Source: Clostridium sp. cel8 (GTDB lineage Bacteria; Bacillota; Clostridia; Clostridiales; Clostridiaceae). Taken from it: 64,000 nt of DNA. The stretch lies in the NCBI RefSeq assembly GCF_014050525.1, contig NZ_JACGAG010000001.1, positions 1 through 64,000 of the forward strand, given 5' to 3'. This document shows positions 18,283 through 27,048 of this stretch, piece after piece (the stretch's first letter is position 1; every line of letters starts with the position of its first letter). Position numbers and translations under genes: made by a program. The notes under the pieces are model-generated. The model saw nothing but the letters and a program-made list of their open reading frames with translations. It ran no database searches and had not been told where the DNA came from.

Positions 18283-20223
18283 ATGAAAACATTAGAAATT
18301 GATATTGAAACCTTTAGTAGTGTAAATCTTTCTAAGTCTGGAGTCTATCGCTACTGTGAGTCACCCGATTTTGAAATCTTACTATTTGCCTATTCCGTTG
18401 ATGGCGGAGATGTTAAAGTTGTGGATTTAGCTATGGGAGAAAAATTACCTCAAAATATATTAAATGCTTTATCCGACCCTAGTATTATCAAATGGGCTTT
18501 TAATGCTAACTTTGAACGTATATGCCTATCACGTTTTTTAGGTTACCCTACTGGAAAATATCTTGATCCTAAATCATTTAGATGCAGTATGATTTGGTCT
18601 GCCTATATGGGACTTCCTCTATCTCTTGAAAGTGTTGGTACGGTGTTAGGACTAGAAAAACAAAAGCTTAAAGAAGGAAAAGATTTGATTAGATACTTTT
18701 GTACTCCTTGTAAGCCTACTATCTCTAATGGTAAAAGAACAAGAAACCACCCCTACCATGACCTTGATAAATGGTCAGCATTTAAAGAATATAACAAACG
18801 TGATGTGGAGACTGAATTAGAAATACAGATGAAACTATCAAAGTTCCCTGTTCCAGAACAAGTATGGAATGAATATCACCTAGATCAAGAAATTAATGAT
18901 AGAGGCGTTCTTCTTGATTTAGATTTTATAAAAAACGCAATTGAAATAGACGACTACTCTCGCACTAAGTTAATTGATGAAATGAAGGCACTAACAAATC
19001 TTGATAACCCCAATTCAGTGCAACAATTAAAAGGCTGGCTCTCTGATAATGGCCTTGAAACTGAAAGCCTTGGAAAAAAGATTGTTTCCGAGTTATTAGA
19101 AACAGCCACAGGAGATTTATCAAAAGTGCTAACTCTTAGGCAGCAGATATCAAAATCATCTGTAAAGAAATATCAGACCATGAAAAATGCCATAGGTTCT
19201 GATAATCGTGCTAGAGGAATGTTCCAGTTTTATGGTGCAAATAGGACAGGACGATTTGCAGGGAGAATTTTACAACCTCAAAATCTCCCAAGAAACAATA
19301 TCCCTGATTTATCTGAAGCTAGAGAATTAGTTCTTAATAAAGACACTAAGGCCTTGGATATGCTTTATGATTCCACATCAGAAGTCTTGTCCCAGCTTAT
19401 TCGTACATCGTTTATTCCAAAAGCCAATCATAAGTTGATAGTCGCAGACTTTTCTTCCATAGAAAGAGTTGTCCTAGCTTGGCTTGCAAATGAAAAATGG
19501 GTTCTTGATGCCTACAACAGAAAAGAAGATTTATACACTGCCACTGCTAGTCACATGTTTGATGTTCCTATTGAAAAAATAGATAAAAGAGGTCCTCTAA
19601 GACAAAAAGGAAAAGTTGCAGATTTAGCCTGTGGCTATGGTGGATCTGTCGGTGCTTTAATTTCAATGGGTGCTCTTGATATGGGGCTTACTGAAGAAGA
19701 ATTAAAACCCTTAGTTAATTCCTGGAGAGCTGCCAATTCTAAAATTGTCGAATTTTGGTGGAGTGTTGATAGAGCTGCCCTTAAAACTGTTAGAGAAAGA
19801 ACTACTACTGATACTCATGGTATTGAGTTTTCTTACAGAAGCGGAATGCTCTTTATTACTCTTCCATCTGGCAGAAAACTATCCTATGTAAAGCCTCGTA
19901 TTGGTCTAAATCAATTTGGCTCAGATTGTGTAACTTATGAAGGCCTTGGTGGAACTAAAAAATGGGAAAGAATACAGTCCTATGGTCCGAAATTTGTGGA
20001 GAATATTGTTCAAGCGATTAGTAGGGATATTCTTGTTTTTTCTATGGAGAAATTAAGGCACTTTTCTATCGTCATGCATATTCATGATGAGATAGTTATT
20101 GAGGCAGAAAAGAATATTACTGTAGATGAGATATGTGAAATTATGAGTCAACCTCCTCCTTGGGCTGGTGACTTAAAGTTACGTGCTGAAGGCTTTGAGG
20201 GAAGTTTTTATAAAAAAGATTAA
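18283..20223 (+). CDS. Phage family A DNA polymerase
   Basis: A 646-residue Pol I-type polymerase. The N-terminus has a 3'-5' exonuclease motif (LEIDIETFSS, Asp-Glu pair). Polymerase motif A is VADFSSIERVVLAWLA, the motif B region is RQKGKVADLACGYGGS, and motif C is HIHDEIVIEAE. Length fits phage polymerases lacking a 5'-3' exonuclease domain. The start is ATG 18,283 with AAAGGAG seven bases upstream. It is the replicative enzyme of the prophage, placed after the nuclease/SSB pair. Confidence 0.93.
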   Translation: MKTLEIDIETFSSVNLSKSGVYRYCESPDFEILLFAYSVDGGDVKVVDLAMGEKLPQNILNALSDPSIIKWAFNANFERICLSRFLGYPTGKYLDPKSFRCSMIWSAYMGLPLSLESVGTVLGLEKQKLKEGKDLIRYFCTPCKPTISNGKRTRNHPYHDLDKWSAFKEYNKRDVETELEIQMKLSKFPVPEQVWNEYHLDQEINDRGVLLDLDFIKNAIEIDDYSRTKLIDEMKALTNLDNPNSVQQLKGWLSDNGLETESLGKKIVSELLETATGDLSKVLTLRQQISKSSVKKYQTMKNAIGSDNRARGMFQFYGANRTGRFAGRILQPQNLPRNNIPDLSEARELVLNKDTKALDMLYDSTSEVLSQLIRTSFIPKANHKLIVADFSSIERVVLAWLANEKWVLDAYNRKEDLYTATASHMFDVPIEKIDKRGPLRQKGKVADLACGYGGSVGALISMGALDMGLTEEELKPLVNSWRAANSKIVEFWWSVDRAALKTVRERTTTDTHGIEFSYRSGMLFITLPSGRKLSYVKPRIGLNQFGSDCVTYEGLGGTKKWERIQSYGPKFVENIVQAISRDILVFSMEKLRHFSIVMHIHDEIVIEAEKNITVDEICEIMSQPPPWAGDLKLRAEGFEGSFYKKD

Positions 20224-20227
20224 AAAC

Positions 20228-20279
20228 ACTACGGATTTTGGCAGGTGCTGTCCTTTAGATAATAAGGGCAGTACCTGCC
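20228..20279 (+). repeat. Conserved hairpin element, copy 2
   Basis: ACTACGGATTTT (20,228-20,239), ten bases, loop GTCCTTTAGAT (20,250-20,260). The arm GGCAGGTGCTGTCC pairs with GGGCAGTACCTGCC across the loop. It occupies the leader of the 20,303 gene. Confidence 0.8.
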
Positions 20280-20302
20280 TATTAAATTTTGGAGGTGTTT
20301 TT

Positions 20303-20512
20303 ATGTTTTATGTAAAGGAAAAAGTAAGTCCCAGTCTTGATGTCACTGTAGAAATTCATGATGATAATGTCTTTTGCACCTGTCCTGAATGTGGCTGTGA
20401 AGTTGAAATAGACCTGGCCCAACTTTTTAGCGATGGTGAGGGCGACCTTTATGGTACTTCTGTATTTTGTCGTGATTGTAGTAAATCCAAGCTAGAAGCT
20501 TTAAGAAAGTAA
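20303..20512 (+). CDS. Small zinc-ribbon protein
   Basis: A 69-residue protein (starts MFYVKEKVSPSLDVTVEIHD) with two cysteine pairs (CTCPECGCE and FCRDCSK), a likely zinc ribbon. The start was set at 20,303 by GGAGGTG seven bases upstream, rather than an earlier in-frame codon within the polymerase gene. It is a common small gene between polymerase and antirepressor in related phages; function unknown, possibly DNA or RNA polymerase binding. Confidence 0.7.
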   Translation: MFYVKEKVSPSLDVTVEIHDDNVFCTCPECGCEVEIDLAQLFSDGEGDLYGTSVFCRDCSKSKLEALRK

Positions 20513-20526
20513 AGGAGGTTGTTTAG

Positions 20527-21321
20527 ATGAAACTTGAGGTTTATAAAAATCCAGAATTTGGTTCTATCCGCACTGCCCTTGTTAATGAACAAATCTATTT
20601 TGTAGGCAAAGATGTAGCTGAAAGTCTAGGCTATTCAAATACAAAGGATGCTCTTTCAACTCATGTTGATAAGGAAGATAAGACAATACTTCAAAGGTCG
20701 GAAAACACGACCTTTGCTATTCCAAATAGAGGTCTGACAATAATTAATGAATCTGGTCTATACAGCCTTATTCTTTCTAGCAAGATGCCCAAAGCTAAGG
20801 AATTTAAACATTGGGTAACCAGCGAAGTCCTCCCTTCTATTCGCAAACATGGTTTGTATGCAACAGATGAATTATTAAATGATCCTGATCTCGCTATTGC
20901 AGCTTTTACTGCACTAAAAAAAGAAAGAGAAAAGGCAAAAGCACTTGAAGAAACTATTGCCATTCAAAATCAACAGATTGTGGAGATGAAACCGAAGGCA
21001 TCTTATTATGATTTAGTTCTTAACTGCAAGGATTTAGTAGCCATTTCTGTTATAGCTAAGGATTATGGCTGGAGTGCTAAAAGAATGAATAGCTATCTAA
21101 AAGAAAAAGGGGTCCAGTTTAAGCAGAGTTCTATTTGGCTCTTATATCAAAAGTATGCCCAGATGGGATACACCAGTACAAAGACTCATTCCTATAACGG
21201 GAACGATGGAACAATACACACTAGGCCACATACCTATTGGACACAAAAAGGAAGATTGTTTATTTACAGTCTCTTAAAGGAAGATGGGATTTTCCCAATT
21301 ATAGAGAAGGAGGAAGCCTAA
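20527..21321 (+). CDS. Phage antirepressor (Bro-N plus KilAC/ANT domain)
   Basis: A 264-residue protein with an N-terminal Bro-N domain (VNEQIYFVGKDVAESLGYSN, ESGLYSLILSSKMPKAK) and a C-terminal KilAC/ANT-type domain after residue 150 (ISVIAKDYGWSAKRMNSYLK, YTYWTQKGR-like ending). These proteins bind DNA and antagonise phage repressors. It begins at ATG with AAAGGAGG upstream and its stop overlaps the next start. No matching classical CI repressor was found in the window, so its target is unclear. Confidence 0.85.
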   Translation: MKLEVYKNPEFGSIRTALVNEQIYFVGKDVAESLGYSNTKDALSTHVDKEDKTILQRSENTTFAIPNRGLTIINESGLYSLILSSKMPKAKEFKHWVTSEVLPSIRKHGLYATDELLNDPDLAIAAFTALKKEREKAKALEETIAIQNQQIVEMKPKASYYDLVLNCKDLVAISVIAKDYGWSAKRMNSYLKEKGVQFKQSSIWLLYQKYAQMGYTSTKTHSYNGNDGTIHTRPHTYWTQKGRLFIYSLLKEDGIFPIIEKEEA

Positions 21322-21716
21322 TGACTATAAATAAATTCAACGGAGAGGGTTATTACGACCCTACTCCCTACGAAGCTTTAAAGAAGAAGTACAGGCCTCT
21401 TGTTTACATTGCCTCTCCCTTCTCTGGTGATATGGAAAGAAACACAAGAAAAGCACAGGGCTATTGCAGATTTGCAGTTAGTGAAGGATATATCCCTCTA
21501 GCACCCCATCTGCACTACCCTCAATTTTTAGATGATGAGGATATTGAGGAAAGAGAACTTGGACTTCACTTTGCCCTCGTCCTACTTGGTAAATGTGAGG
21601 AGCTATGGGTCTTTGACAAAGTTTCCGAGGGAATGGCTGAAGAAATCACCAAAGCAAAGAGACGAGATATGCCAATAAGATATTTCGATTCTAAATGCGA
21701 GGAGGTGCTTGAATGA
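21321..21716 (+). CDS. DUF4406 protein (nucleoside 2-deoxyribosyltransferase-like)
   Basis: A 131-residue DUF4406 protein with the fold of nucleoside 2-deoxyribosyltransferases: VYIASPFSGDMERN near residue 30, APHLHYPQF, and ELWVFDKVSEGMAEEI. Such enzymes rearrange or hydrolyse nucleotides; the substrate here is unknown. The start at 21,321 is preceded by GGAGG and overlaps the antirepressor stop (TAATG). It also overlaps the primase gene, so all three are coupled. Confidence 0.78.
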   Translation: MTINKFNGEGYYDPTPYEALKKKYRPLVYIASPFSGDMERNTRKAQGYCRFAVSEGYIPLAPHLHYPQFLDDEDIEERELGLHFALVLLGKCEELWVFDKVSEGMAEEITKAKRRDMPIRYFDSKCEEVLE

Positions 21717-23959
21717 TTAGATTTACTCTATATACATCAAACACTTCAGGGAATCTTTCAAACTGTGTCTATCCCAAAGAAATTTTAGTTACAGATAAAG
21801 CATCGATGATAGACGCAATTAGATATGATCATGTTTCAGCCAACTTTAAAAACAACTATCGGAGCACAAGTAATTTTATTAAATCAGATAATGCTGTACT
21901 TGATTGTGATAACGATCATTCAGATGATCCAAAGGACTGGGTCACTGTGGCTGATGTGGCTACAACATTTGAAGATATTCCTTTTGTTGCTGCCTACAGT
22001 AGAAACCATATGAAACAAAAAGGGAAAAGAACACCAAGGCCGAGGTTTCATGTATATTTCATGATTAAGGAAATAACTGATCCAACCGAATACGCAAAGT
22101 TAAAACAAAAAATAGCGACCGCTTTCCCCTACTTTGATAACAACGCCCTTGATAGTGCAAGGTTCATCTTTGGTACTAGCACTCCCAACATAGAAATTCA
22201 TGATGGTACTAAAAGTATTGAAGATTATTTAGATGCTGCAAGTTTTGAAGATTGGGATAGTTCTACTGAGGAAGTTCCTGAAGGAACAAGAAATAGCACC
22301 ATGTCCCGATATGCTGGACGAGTTATAGTTCGTCTTGGAAATACAGATGAAGCCTATGCCCTTTTCCTTAAAGAGGCTGAAAAATGCAATCCGCCCCTAG
22401 ACGAGGATGAATTAAACCTTATATGGCATAGTGCTGTTAATTTTGGTAAAAGAGTTTCTTCTCAAAAGGATTACATTCCCCCAGAAGATTATGGTGGAAA
22501 ACTTCAGTTAAAGCCAAAAGATTTCTCAGATGTAGGTCAAGCCATTGTTCTTTCCAATGAATATAAAGAAATTCTTAGGTACTCCCCTGCTACTGATTTT
22601 TTAGTATATAACGGTAGCTTTTGGGAGGAATCAAAACCTAAAGCACAAGCTGTTGCACAAGAATTAACCACTAGACAGCTTAAAGAGGCTGAACTCGAAA
22701 TCAATAATGCTTTAAATGAAATGACTGATAACGGTGCTCTTGACATTGTTATGGAAAAAGGTGCAAAAAAGGCTGCACAAGACTTTGGCGAGGACCAAGA
22801 TGAGTCTTTTAAAAGGTATGAATCTGCTATTGCCTATAAAAAATATGTCATCGCTAGAAGAGATTCCAAAAAGATATCTTCCGCACTAAAAGAAGCACAG
22901 CCTATGCTTGAGATTCTCCCTAAGGATCTGGACACAGATGGCTTTCTACTGAACACACCAGAGGCTACTTTTGATTTAAGACAAGGTATCCAATCAAAAA
23001 TGGAATCAAACTACTCCCACTTTATAACAAAGCAAACATCTGTAAGTCCAGATGATGTAGGAATGGATAAGTGGCTTGATGCCCTTGATGTGTTTTTTAG
23101 CAAAGATAAAGCTCTCATTGAATATGTGCAAAGGATTGTGGGGCTTGCTGCTATAGGAAAAGTTTATGTTGAGGCTTTAATCATAGCCTACGGTGAAGGC
23201 CGTAATGGTAAATCTACATTTTGGAATGCCATCGCCAGGGTTTTAGGAAGCTATAGTGGTAATATTTCAGCCGACATTCTTACTGTTGGCTGCAGAAGAA
23301 ATGTTAAGCCAGAGCTTGCCGAGGCAAAAGGAAAAAGACTCCTTATTGCAGCTGAACTTGAGGAAGGTATGAGGCTAAATACTTCTAATATCAAACAACT
23401 TTGTTCTACTGACGAAATCTATGCAGAGAAAAAATATAAAGATCCTTTTAGCTATATCCCGACTCACACATTGGTTTTATATACGAACCACCTGCCAAAG
23501 GTTGGAGCTATTGATGAGGGAACTTGGAGAAGACTTATTGTGATTCCTTTTGAGGCAAAGATTGAAGGAAATGATGATATAAAAAATTACACGGATTATC
23601 TCATTGAAAATGCAGGTGGTGCAATTCTTACTTGGATAATTGAAGGAGCTAAAAAAGTAATCGATGATGATTACAACATAACTCCACCTAAGAAAGTTCA
23701 AGATGCCATTGATATTTATAGAGAAAATAACAACTGGTTAGCACACTTTCTAAATGAATGTTGTGAAGTTGATGGAAGCTACACAGCCAAATCGGGCGAA
23801 ATCTATGATGAGTATCGTGCTTTTTGTTTAAGGGTTGGTGAATTTACAAGAAGTACAGCAGATTTCTATACGGCTCTTGAATCAGAAAACTTTGAAAGAA
23901 AGCGAACTAATAAAGGCGTTATCGTTAAGGGTTTAAGGCTAAAATCAGAGTTTCTCTAA
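21713..23959 (+). CDS. Phage primase-helicase (AEP primase, D5_N, SF3 helicase)
   Basis: A 748-residue replication protein. The N-terminal ~230 residues fit an archaeo-eukaryotic-type primase (NAVLDCDNDHSD supplies acidic residues; RPRFHVYFMI). The C-terminal half has a D5/virulence-associated E helicase with Walker A GEGRNGKSTFWNAI and following helicase motifs (LLIAAELEEG, LYTNHLPKV). It should initiate phage DNA replication. The large palindrome starting 18 bp past its stop may be its target. Confidence 0.88.
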   Translation: MIRFTLYTSNTSGNLSNCVYPKEILVTDKASMIDAIRYDHVSANFKNNYRSTSNFIKSDNAVLDCDNDHSDDPKDWVTVADVATTFEDIPFVAAYSRNHMKQKGKRTPRPRFHVYFMIKEITDPTEYAKLKQKIATAFPYFDNNALDSARFIFGTSTPNIEIHDGTKSIEDYLDAASFEDWDSSTEEVPEGTRNSTMSRYAGRVIVRLGNTDEAYALFLKEAEKCNPPLDEDELNLIWHSAVNFGKRVSSQKDYIPPEDYGGKLQLKPKDFSDVGQAIVLSNEYKEILRYSPATDFLVYNGSFWEESKPKAQAVAQELTTRQLKEAELEINNALNEMTDNGALDIVMEKGAKKAAQDFGEDQDESFKRYESAIAYKKYVIARRDSKKISSALKEAQPMLEILPKDLDTDGFLLNTPEATFDLRQGIQSKMESNYSHFITKQTSVSPDDVGMDKWLDALDVFFSKDKALIEYVQRIVGLAAIGKVYVEALIIAYGEGRNGKSTFWNAIARVLGSYSGNISADILTVGCRRNVKPELAEAKGKRLLIAAELEEGMRLNTSNIKQLCSTDEIYAEKKYKDPFSYIPTHTLVLYTNHLPKVGAIDEGTWRRLIVIPFEAKIEGNDDIKNYTDYLIENAGGAILTWIIEGAKKVIDDDYNITPPKKVQDAIDIYRENNNWLAHFLNECCEVDGSYTAKSGEIYDEYRAFCLRVGEFTRSTADFYTALESENFERKRTNKGVIVKGLRLKSEFL

Positions 23960-23976
23960 ATAAGTATTTTGTAATT

Positions 23977-24080
23977 AGTGTAGGTCGGTGTATGTCTATA
24001 TTACAACTTTTTCATATAGATAAAAATAAATTTAAAAATATATATAAAAGTTATATAGACAGCCTACACCGACCTACACT
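23977..24080. repeat. 104-bp near-perfect palindrome, candidate replication origin
   Basis: AGTGTAGGTCGGTGTA (23,977-23,992) is the exact reverse complement of 24,065-24,080. Inside it TGTCTATAT pairs with ATATAGACA (24,053-24,061), and AACTTTT (24,005-24,011) pairs with AAAAGTT (24,046-24,052), with a fully AT centre. That gives about 32 bp of stem with two 3-nt bulges. It lies directly behind the primase-helicase gene. Confidence 0.75.
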
Positions 24081-24095
24081 CCCCCTAAAATTCTG

Positions 24096-24163
24096 ATGAA
24101 TCTATTTACCAAAAAAGCCGATGAATAAAGGCTTTATAGCTATAAACAATTTCTTAGATTCAT
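24096..24163. repeat. Second inverted repeat in the same gap
   Basis: ATGAATCTA (24,096-24,104) is complementary to TAGATTCAT (24,155-24,163), enclosing AAAGCC / GGCTTT. It follows the large palindrome before the VRR-NUC gene. Either part of an origin or an mRNA hairpin; no U-tract is present. Confidence 0.55.
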
Positions 24164-24193
24164 TAACTAAAATATGTAGCAAGGTGAAGGTCA

Positions 24194-24481
24194 ATGCGTG
24201 AAAAACAAATCGAGCAAAAATTTGTAAAAGAAATTAAAAAGTTGAATGGTCTTTGTCTTAAACTTACCTGTCCAGGTTTTGCTGGGATGCCCGATAGACT
24301 TATCCTTCTTCCTACAGGAAGGATTGGATTTGTAGAAGTGAAAAGGAAAGGTGAAAAACCTAGACCAATTCAAATTACAAGGCATAAACTTCTTAAATCC
24401 TTAGGTTTTAAAGTATATGTTCTTGATGATGAAAAACAAATAAAAGAAATAATTAGAAATATTCTAGGAGGTGATGCCTGA
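24194..24481 (+). CDS. VRR-NUC domain nuclease
   Basis: A 95-residue stand-alone VRR-NUC protein (PD-(D/E)XK superfamily): CPGFAGMPDRLILLPTGRIGFVEVKRKGE contains the P-D and E-V-K catalytic motif, quoted here in parts as GMPDRLILLP and GFVEVKRKG. Such small nucleases act on branched or Holliday DNA in phage recombination. It precedes and touches the SNF2 helicase gene, with which it is usually paired in related phages. Confidence 0.85.
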   Translation: MREKQIEQKFVKEIKKLNGLCLKLTCPGFAGMPDRLILLPTGRIGFVEVKRKGEKPRPIQITRHKLLKSLGFKVYVLDDEKQIKEIIRNILGGDA

Positions 24482-25850
24482 TGAAGTTCATACCCCATGA
24501 TTATCAGAGATATGCTACTGAATATATTGAAAGAAATCCTATCTCAGCTATCTTTTTGGATATGGGCTTAGGTTAGGAAAAACAGTCTTAACTCTTACAG
24601 CTTTAAACAATTTATTATTTGATAGCTTTGATGCACATAAGATTTTAGTTATCGCACCACTTCGAGTTGCTAGAGATACATGGCCAACAGAGATTGAAAA
24701 ATGGAATCACCTAAAAGATTTAAAATATTCTGTTGCTGTAGGAAGTGAAAAAATAAGGAAATCAGCTTTAATGAAAAAAGCAGATATTTATATTATAAAT
24801 CGTGAAAATGTTAAATGGCTTATAGAAGATAGCTCTCTCCCCTTCGACTTTGACACAGTAATTATAGACGAGCTTTCATCATTTAAAAATCATCAAGCCA
24901 AACGTTTTAGATGTCTTATGAAAGTAAGACCAAAGATAAAAAGAATTGTAGGCTTAACTGGAACTCCTGCAAGTAATGGACTTATGGATTTATGGGCTGA
25001 GTTTAGACTTTTAGATATGGGAGAAAGGCTTGGACGATTCATCGGAAAATATAGAGATGAGTATTTCCTTCCAGATAAGCGAAACCAGCAGATTATATTT
25101 TCTTATAAGCCTAAACCAGGAGCAGAAAAAGCCATATATAAAAAGATTTCAGATATTACCATCAGCATGAAAGGATCTGATTATCTTAAGCTTCCAGAGC
25201 TTACTATAAACGAAGTCGAAGTGAAATTATCTGAAAAAGAGAGTAAAACCTTAGATGCAATGAAAAAGGATTTAGTAGCAACCATTGATGAGGATGAAAT
25301 TACCGCTTCTAATGCTGCTGCCTTATCTAATAAACTTCTTCAAATGGCAAATGGAGCTGTATATGGAGATGAGAAAAATGTAGTTCATATCCATGATAAA
25401 AAACTAGATGCTTTAGAAGATTTAGTAGAAGCGGCCAACGGTAAACCTGTTTTAATCGTTTACTGGTTTAAACATGATTTGCTTCGAATTACTAGAAGAT
25501 TTAAGGTGGAGAACTTGGATAGTTCCGACTCAATAAAAAAATGGAATAAGGGAGAAATTCCTATAGCAGTTATCCACCCTGCATCTGCTGGACATGGACT
25601 CAACCTGCAATCTGGTGGTTCTACTCTCATTTGGTTTAGCCTTACATGGAGTTTGGAGCTTTACCAACAAACAAATGCAAGGTTATGGAGACAGGGACAA
25701 GAAAAAGCAGTTATTATCCATCACCTCATTGCAAAGGACACAATCGACAATCAAGTGATGAAAGCTTTAAAAAATAAGGATAATACCCAGTCTGCATTAA
25801 TCAATGCTGTTAAAGTCAACTTGCAAATGGGAGGTAAAAGCAATGAATGA
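24481..25850 (+). pseudogene. Phage SNF2 helicase, frameshifted in Walker A
   Basis: A DNA helicase broken by a 5-bp tandem duplication TTAGG TTAGG at 24,568-24,577. Without one copy the frame reads DMGLGKTVLTLTA, a perfect SNF2 Walker A; with it the frame stops at GLG*. Downstream, from 24,576 to 25,850, the frame is intact and keeps IIDELSSFK, GLTGTPASNGL and ARLWRQGQ. An internal ATG at 24,771 could give a 359-residue protein without Walker A, which should not hydrolyse ATP. The lesion is in the sequence; loss of function is inferred. Confidence 0.9.
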
Positions 25851-26064
25851 TAAATATGAAGATTTGGCTAACGCCATTGTTCTAACAGCAGTTAAGGATT
25901 ACCGTGCTGCACTTAGAAAACTAAATAAACATCCAAGAAATCAAGCTGCTTTAAATACAAAAGAAGAAGTTGAACGTTTCTTTCATTCTGGCTGGTATAG
26001 ACTTCTTACCAGCCTTGACCCAGATATGCTTATAAAACAACTGAATGAGGAGGTAGCGTCATGA
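25843..26064 (+). CDS. Small phage protein, function unknown
   Basis: A 73-residue protein (starts MNDKYEDLANAIVLTAVKDY) predicted to be helical. The start at 25,843 follows GGAGG and overlaps the SNF2 gene end; its stop overlaps the next start (TCATGA). It is regularly found between the SNF2 helicase and DUF1492 genes in related phages. No function is recognised. Confidence 0.7.
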   Translation: MNDKYEDLANAIVLTAVKDYRAALRKLNKHPRNQAALNTKEEVERFFHSGWYRLLTSLDPDMLIKQLNEEVAS

Positions 26065-26486
26065 ACGCAAAGGATTATTTAAATAAAGCTTATCGTCTAG
26101 ACCAAAGAATTAATAGTAAGCTTGAGCAAGTAGAGTCTTTAAATGCACTTGCTACTAAAGCTACTTCTACCCTATCTGACATGCCAAGAAGTCCTAACAG
26201 AGCTACCTCCAAAATGGCAGATGCTATAGATAAAATTATTGACCTTCAGGCTGAAATCAATAAAGATATTGATATGCTTATCGATTTGAAAACTGAAATT
26301 GTAGCTCTTATAAAGAAAGTAAAGAACCAGGAGTATCAAACCTTACTTGAGAAACGATTCCTTTGTTTCGAAACTTGGGAGCAGATTGCAGTTGATATGG
26401 ATTATAGCATTCAGCATATTTATAGACTTAGAGACAGAGCTTTAGCAGAAACAACCACTCTTTTGAAAAATGATAGGAAATGTTAG
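26061..26486 (+). CDS. DUF1492 / sigma-like late regulator
   Basis: A 141-residue protein: N-terminal long coiled helices and a C-terminal region-4-like helix-turn-helix (FLCFETWEQIAVDMDYSIQH…IYRLRDRALAE). DUF1492 and ArpU-type proteins in this position are thought to activate late phage genes. It is the last gene before the packaging module and ends just before a terminator, consistent with a switch from early to late transcription. The regulatory role is inference. Confidence 0.75.
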   Translation: MNAKDYLNKAYRLDQRINSKLEQVESLNALATKATSTLSDMPRSPNRATSKMADAIDKIIDLQAEINKDIDMLIDLKTEIVALIKKVKNQEYQTLLEKRFLCFETWEQIAVDMDYSIQHIYRLRDRALAETTTLLKNDRKC

Positions 26487-26532
26487 TAGATGTTCATAGA
26501 CTTACTTGATACTATTAAGATAGAAAACTTTA

Positions 26533-26562
26533 AACCTTCACAGAAAATCTGTGGAGGTTTTT
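26533..26562 (+). terminator. Terminator between early and packaging modules
   Basis: Stem AACCTTCACAG (26,533-26,543) / CTGTGGAGGTT (26,549-26,559) followed by TTTT, then CATGCCCAAAAAGGAGG. One of four terminator-type hairpins whose U-tract runs straight into a CATGCCCA-like block and the next gene's ribosome-binding site. Confidence 0.75.
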
Positions 26563-26587
26563 TCATGCCCAAAAAGGAGGTGCTAGA

Positions 26588-26941
26588 ATGCCAAGGAAAC
26601 CTAAGAGTCCTTGTTCTTATCCTGGCTGTCCTAAGCTTACTGATGATAGGTACTGTGAAAAACATAAGCGGTTAACAAATAAAAACTATAACAAGTACCA
26701 AAGAGATCCTATGTCTAACAAAAGATACGGCAGGGCTTGGAAACGAATCAGAGATAGATATGTAAAGGAGCATCCCCTATGCGAAGAGTGTAAGAAACAC
26801 GGAAAGCTTACTCCTGTGGAGGAAGTGCATCACATCGTACCACTGTCCAAAGGTGGTGGCAATGAGTTTAGCAATCTTATGAGCTTATGCAAGTCTTGTC
26901 ACTCAAGCATCACAGCTAAAAGTGGTGACAGGTGGGGGTAG
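26588..26941 (+). CDS. HNH endonuclease (packaging associated)
   Basis: A 117-residue HNH nuclease with two zinc-binding CxxC pairs (HPLCEECKKHG and SLCKSCHSS) and the catalytic core VEEVHHIVPLSKGGGNEFSN. In HK97-type phages an HNH protein beside the terminase is needed for cos cleavage and packaging. The small terminase gene and a GC-rich candidate cos region follow directly. Confidence 0.9.
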   Translation: MPRKPKSPCSYPGCPKLTDDRYCEKHKRLTNKNYNKYQRDPMSNKRYGRAWKRIRDRYVKEHPLCEECKKHGKLTPVEEVHHIVPLSKGGGNEFSNLMSLCKSCHSSITAKSGDRWG

Positions 26942-27048
26942 TAAATCTCTAAAACTTTCATAAGCGGACAGCGGCGTGGGGCATCGTGTAAAAAAATGCA
27001 GTTTCAAAGGGGGTAATAGGGCAAGTGGAAAGTGAGGTGTTTTAATAT
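26942..27048. other. GC-rich gap, candidate cos region
   Basis: Between HNH and the small terminase lies a short GC-rich tract (GCGGACAGCGGCGTGGGGCA, 26,964-26,983) followed by ATCGTGTAAAAAAATGCAG and CAAAGGGGG, out of character with the AT-rich surroundings. Position matches cos sites of HNH-containing cos phages. No direct evidence of the cut position. Confidence 0.45.
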
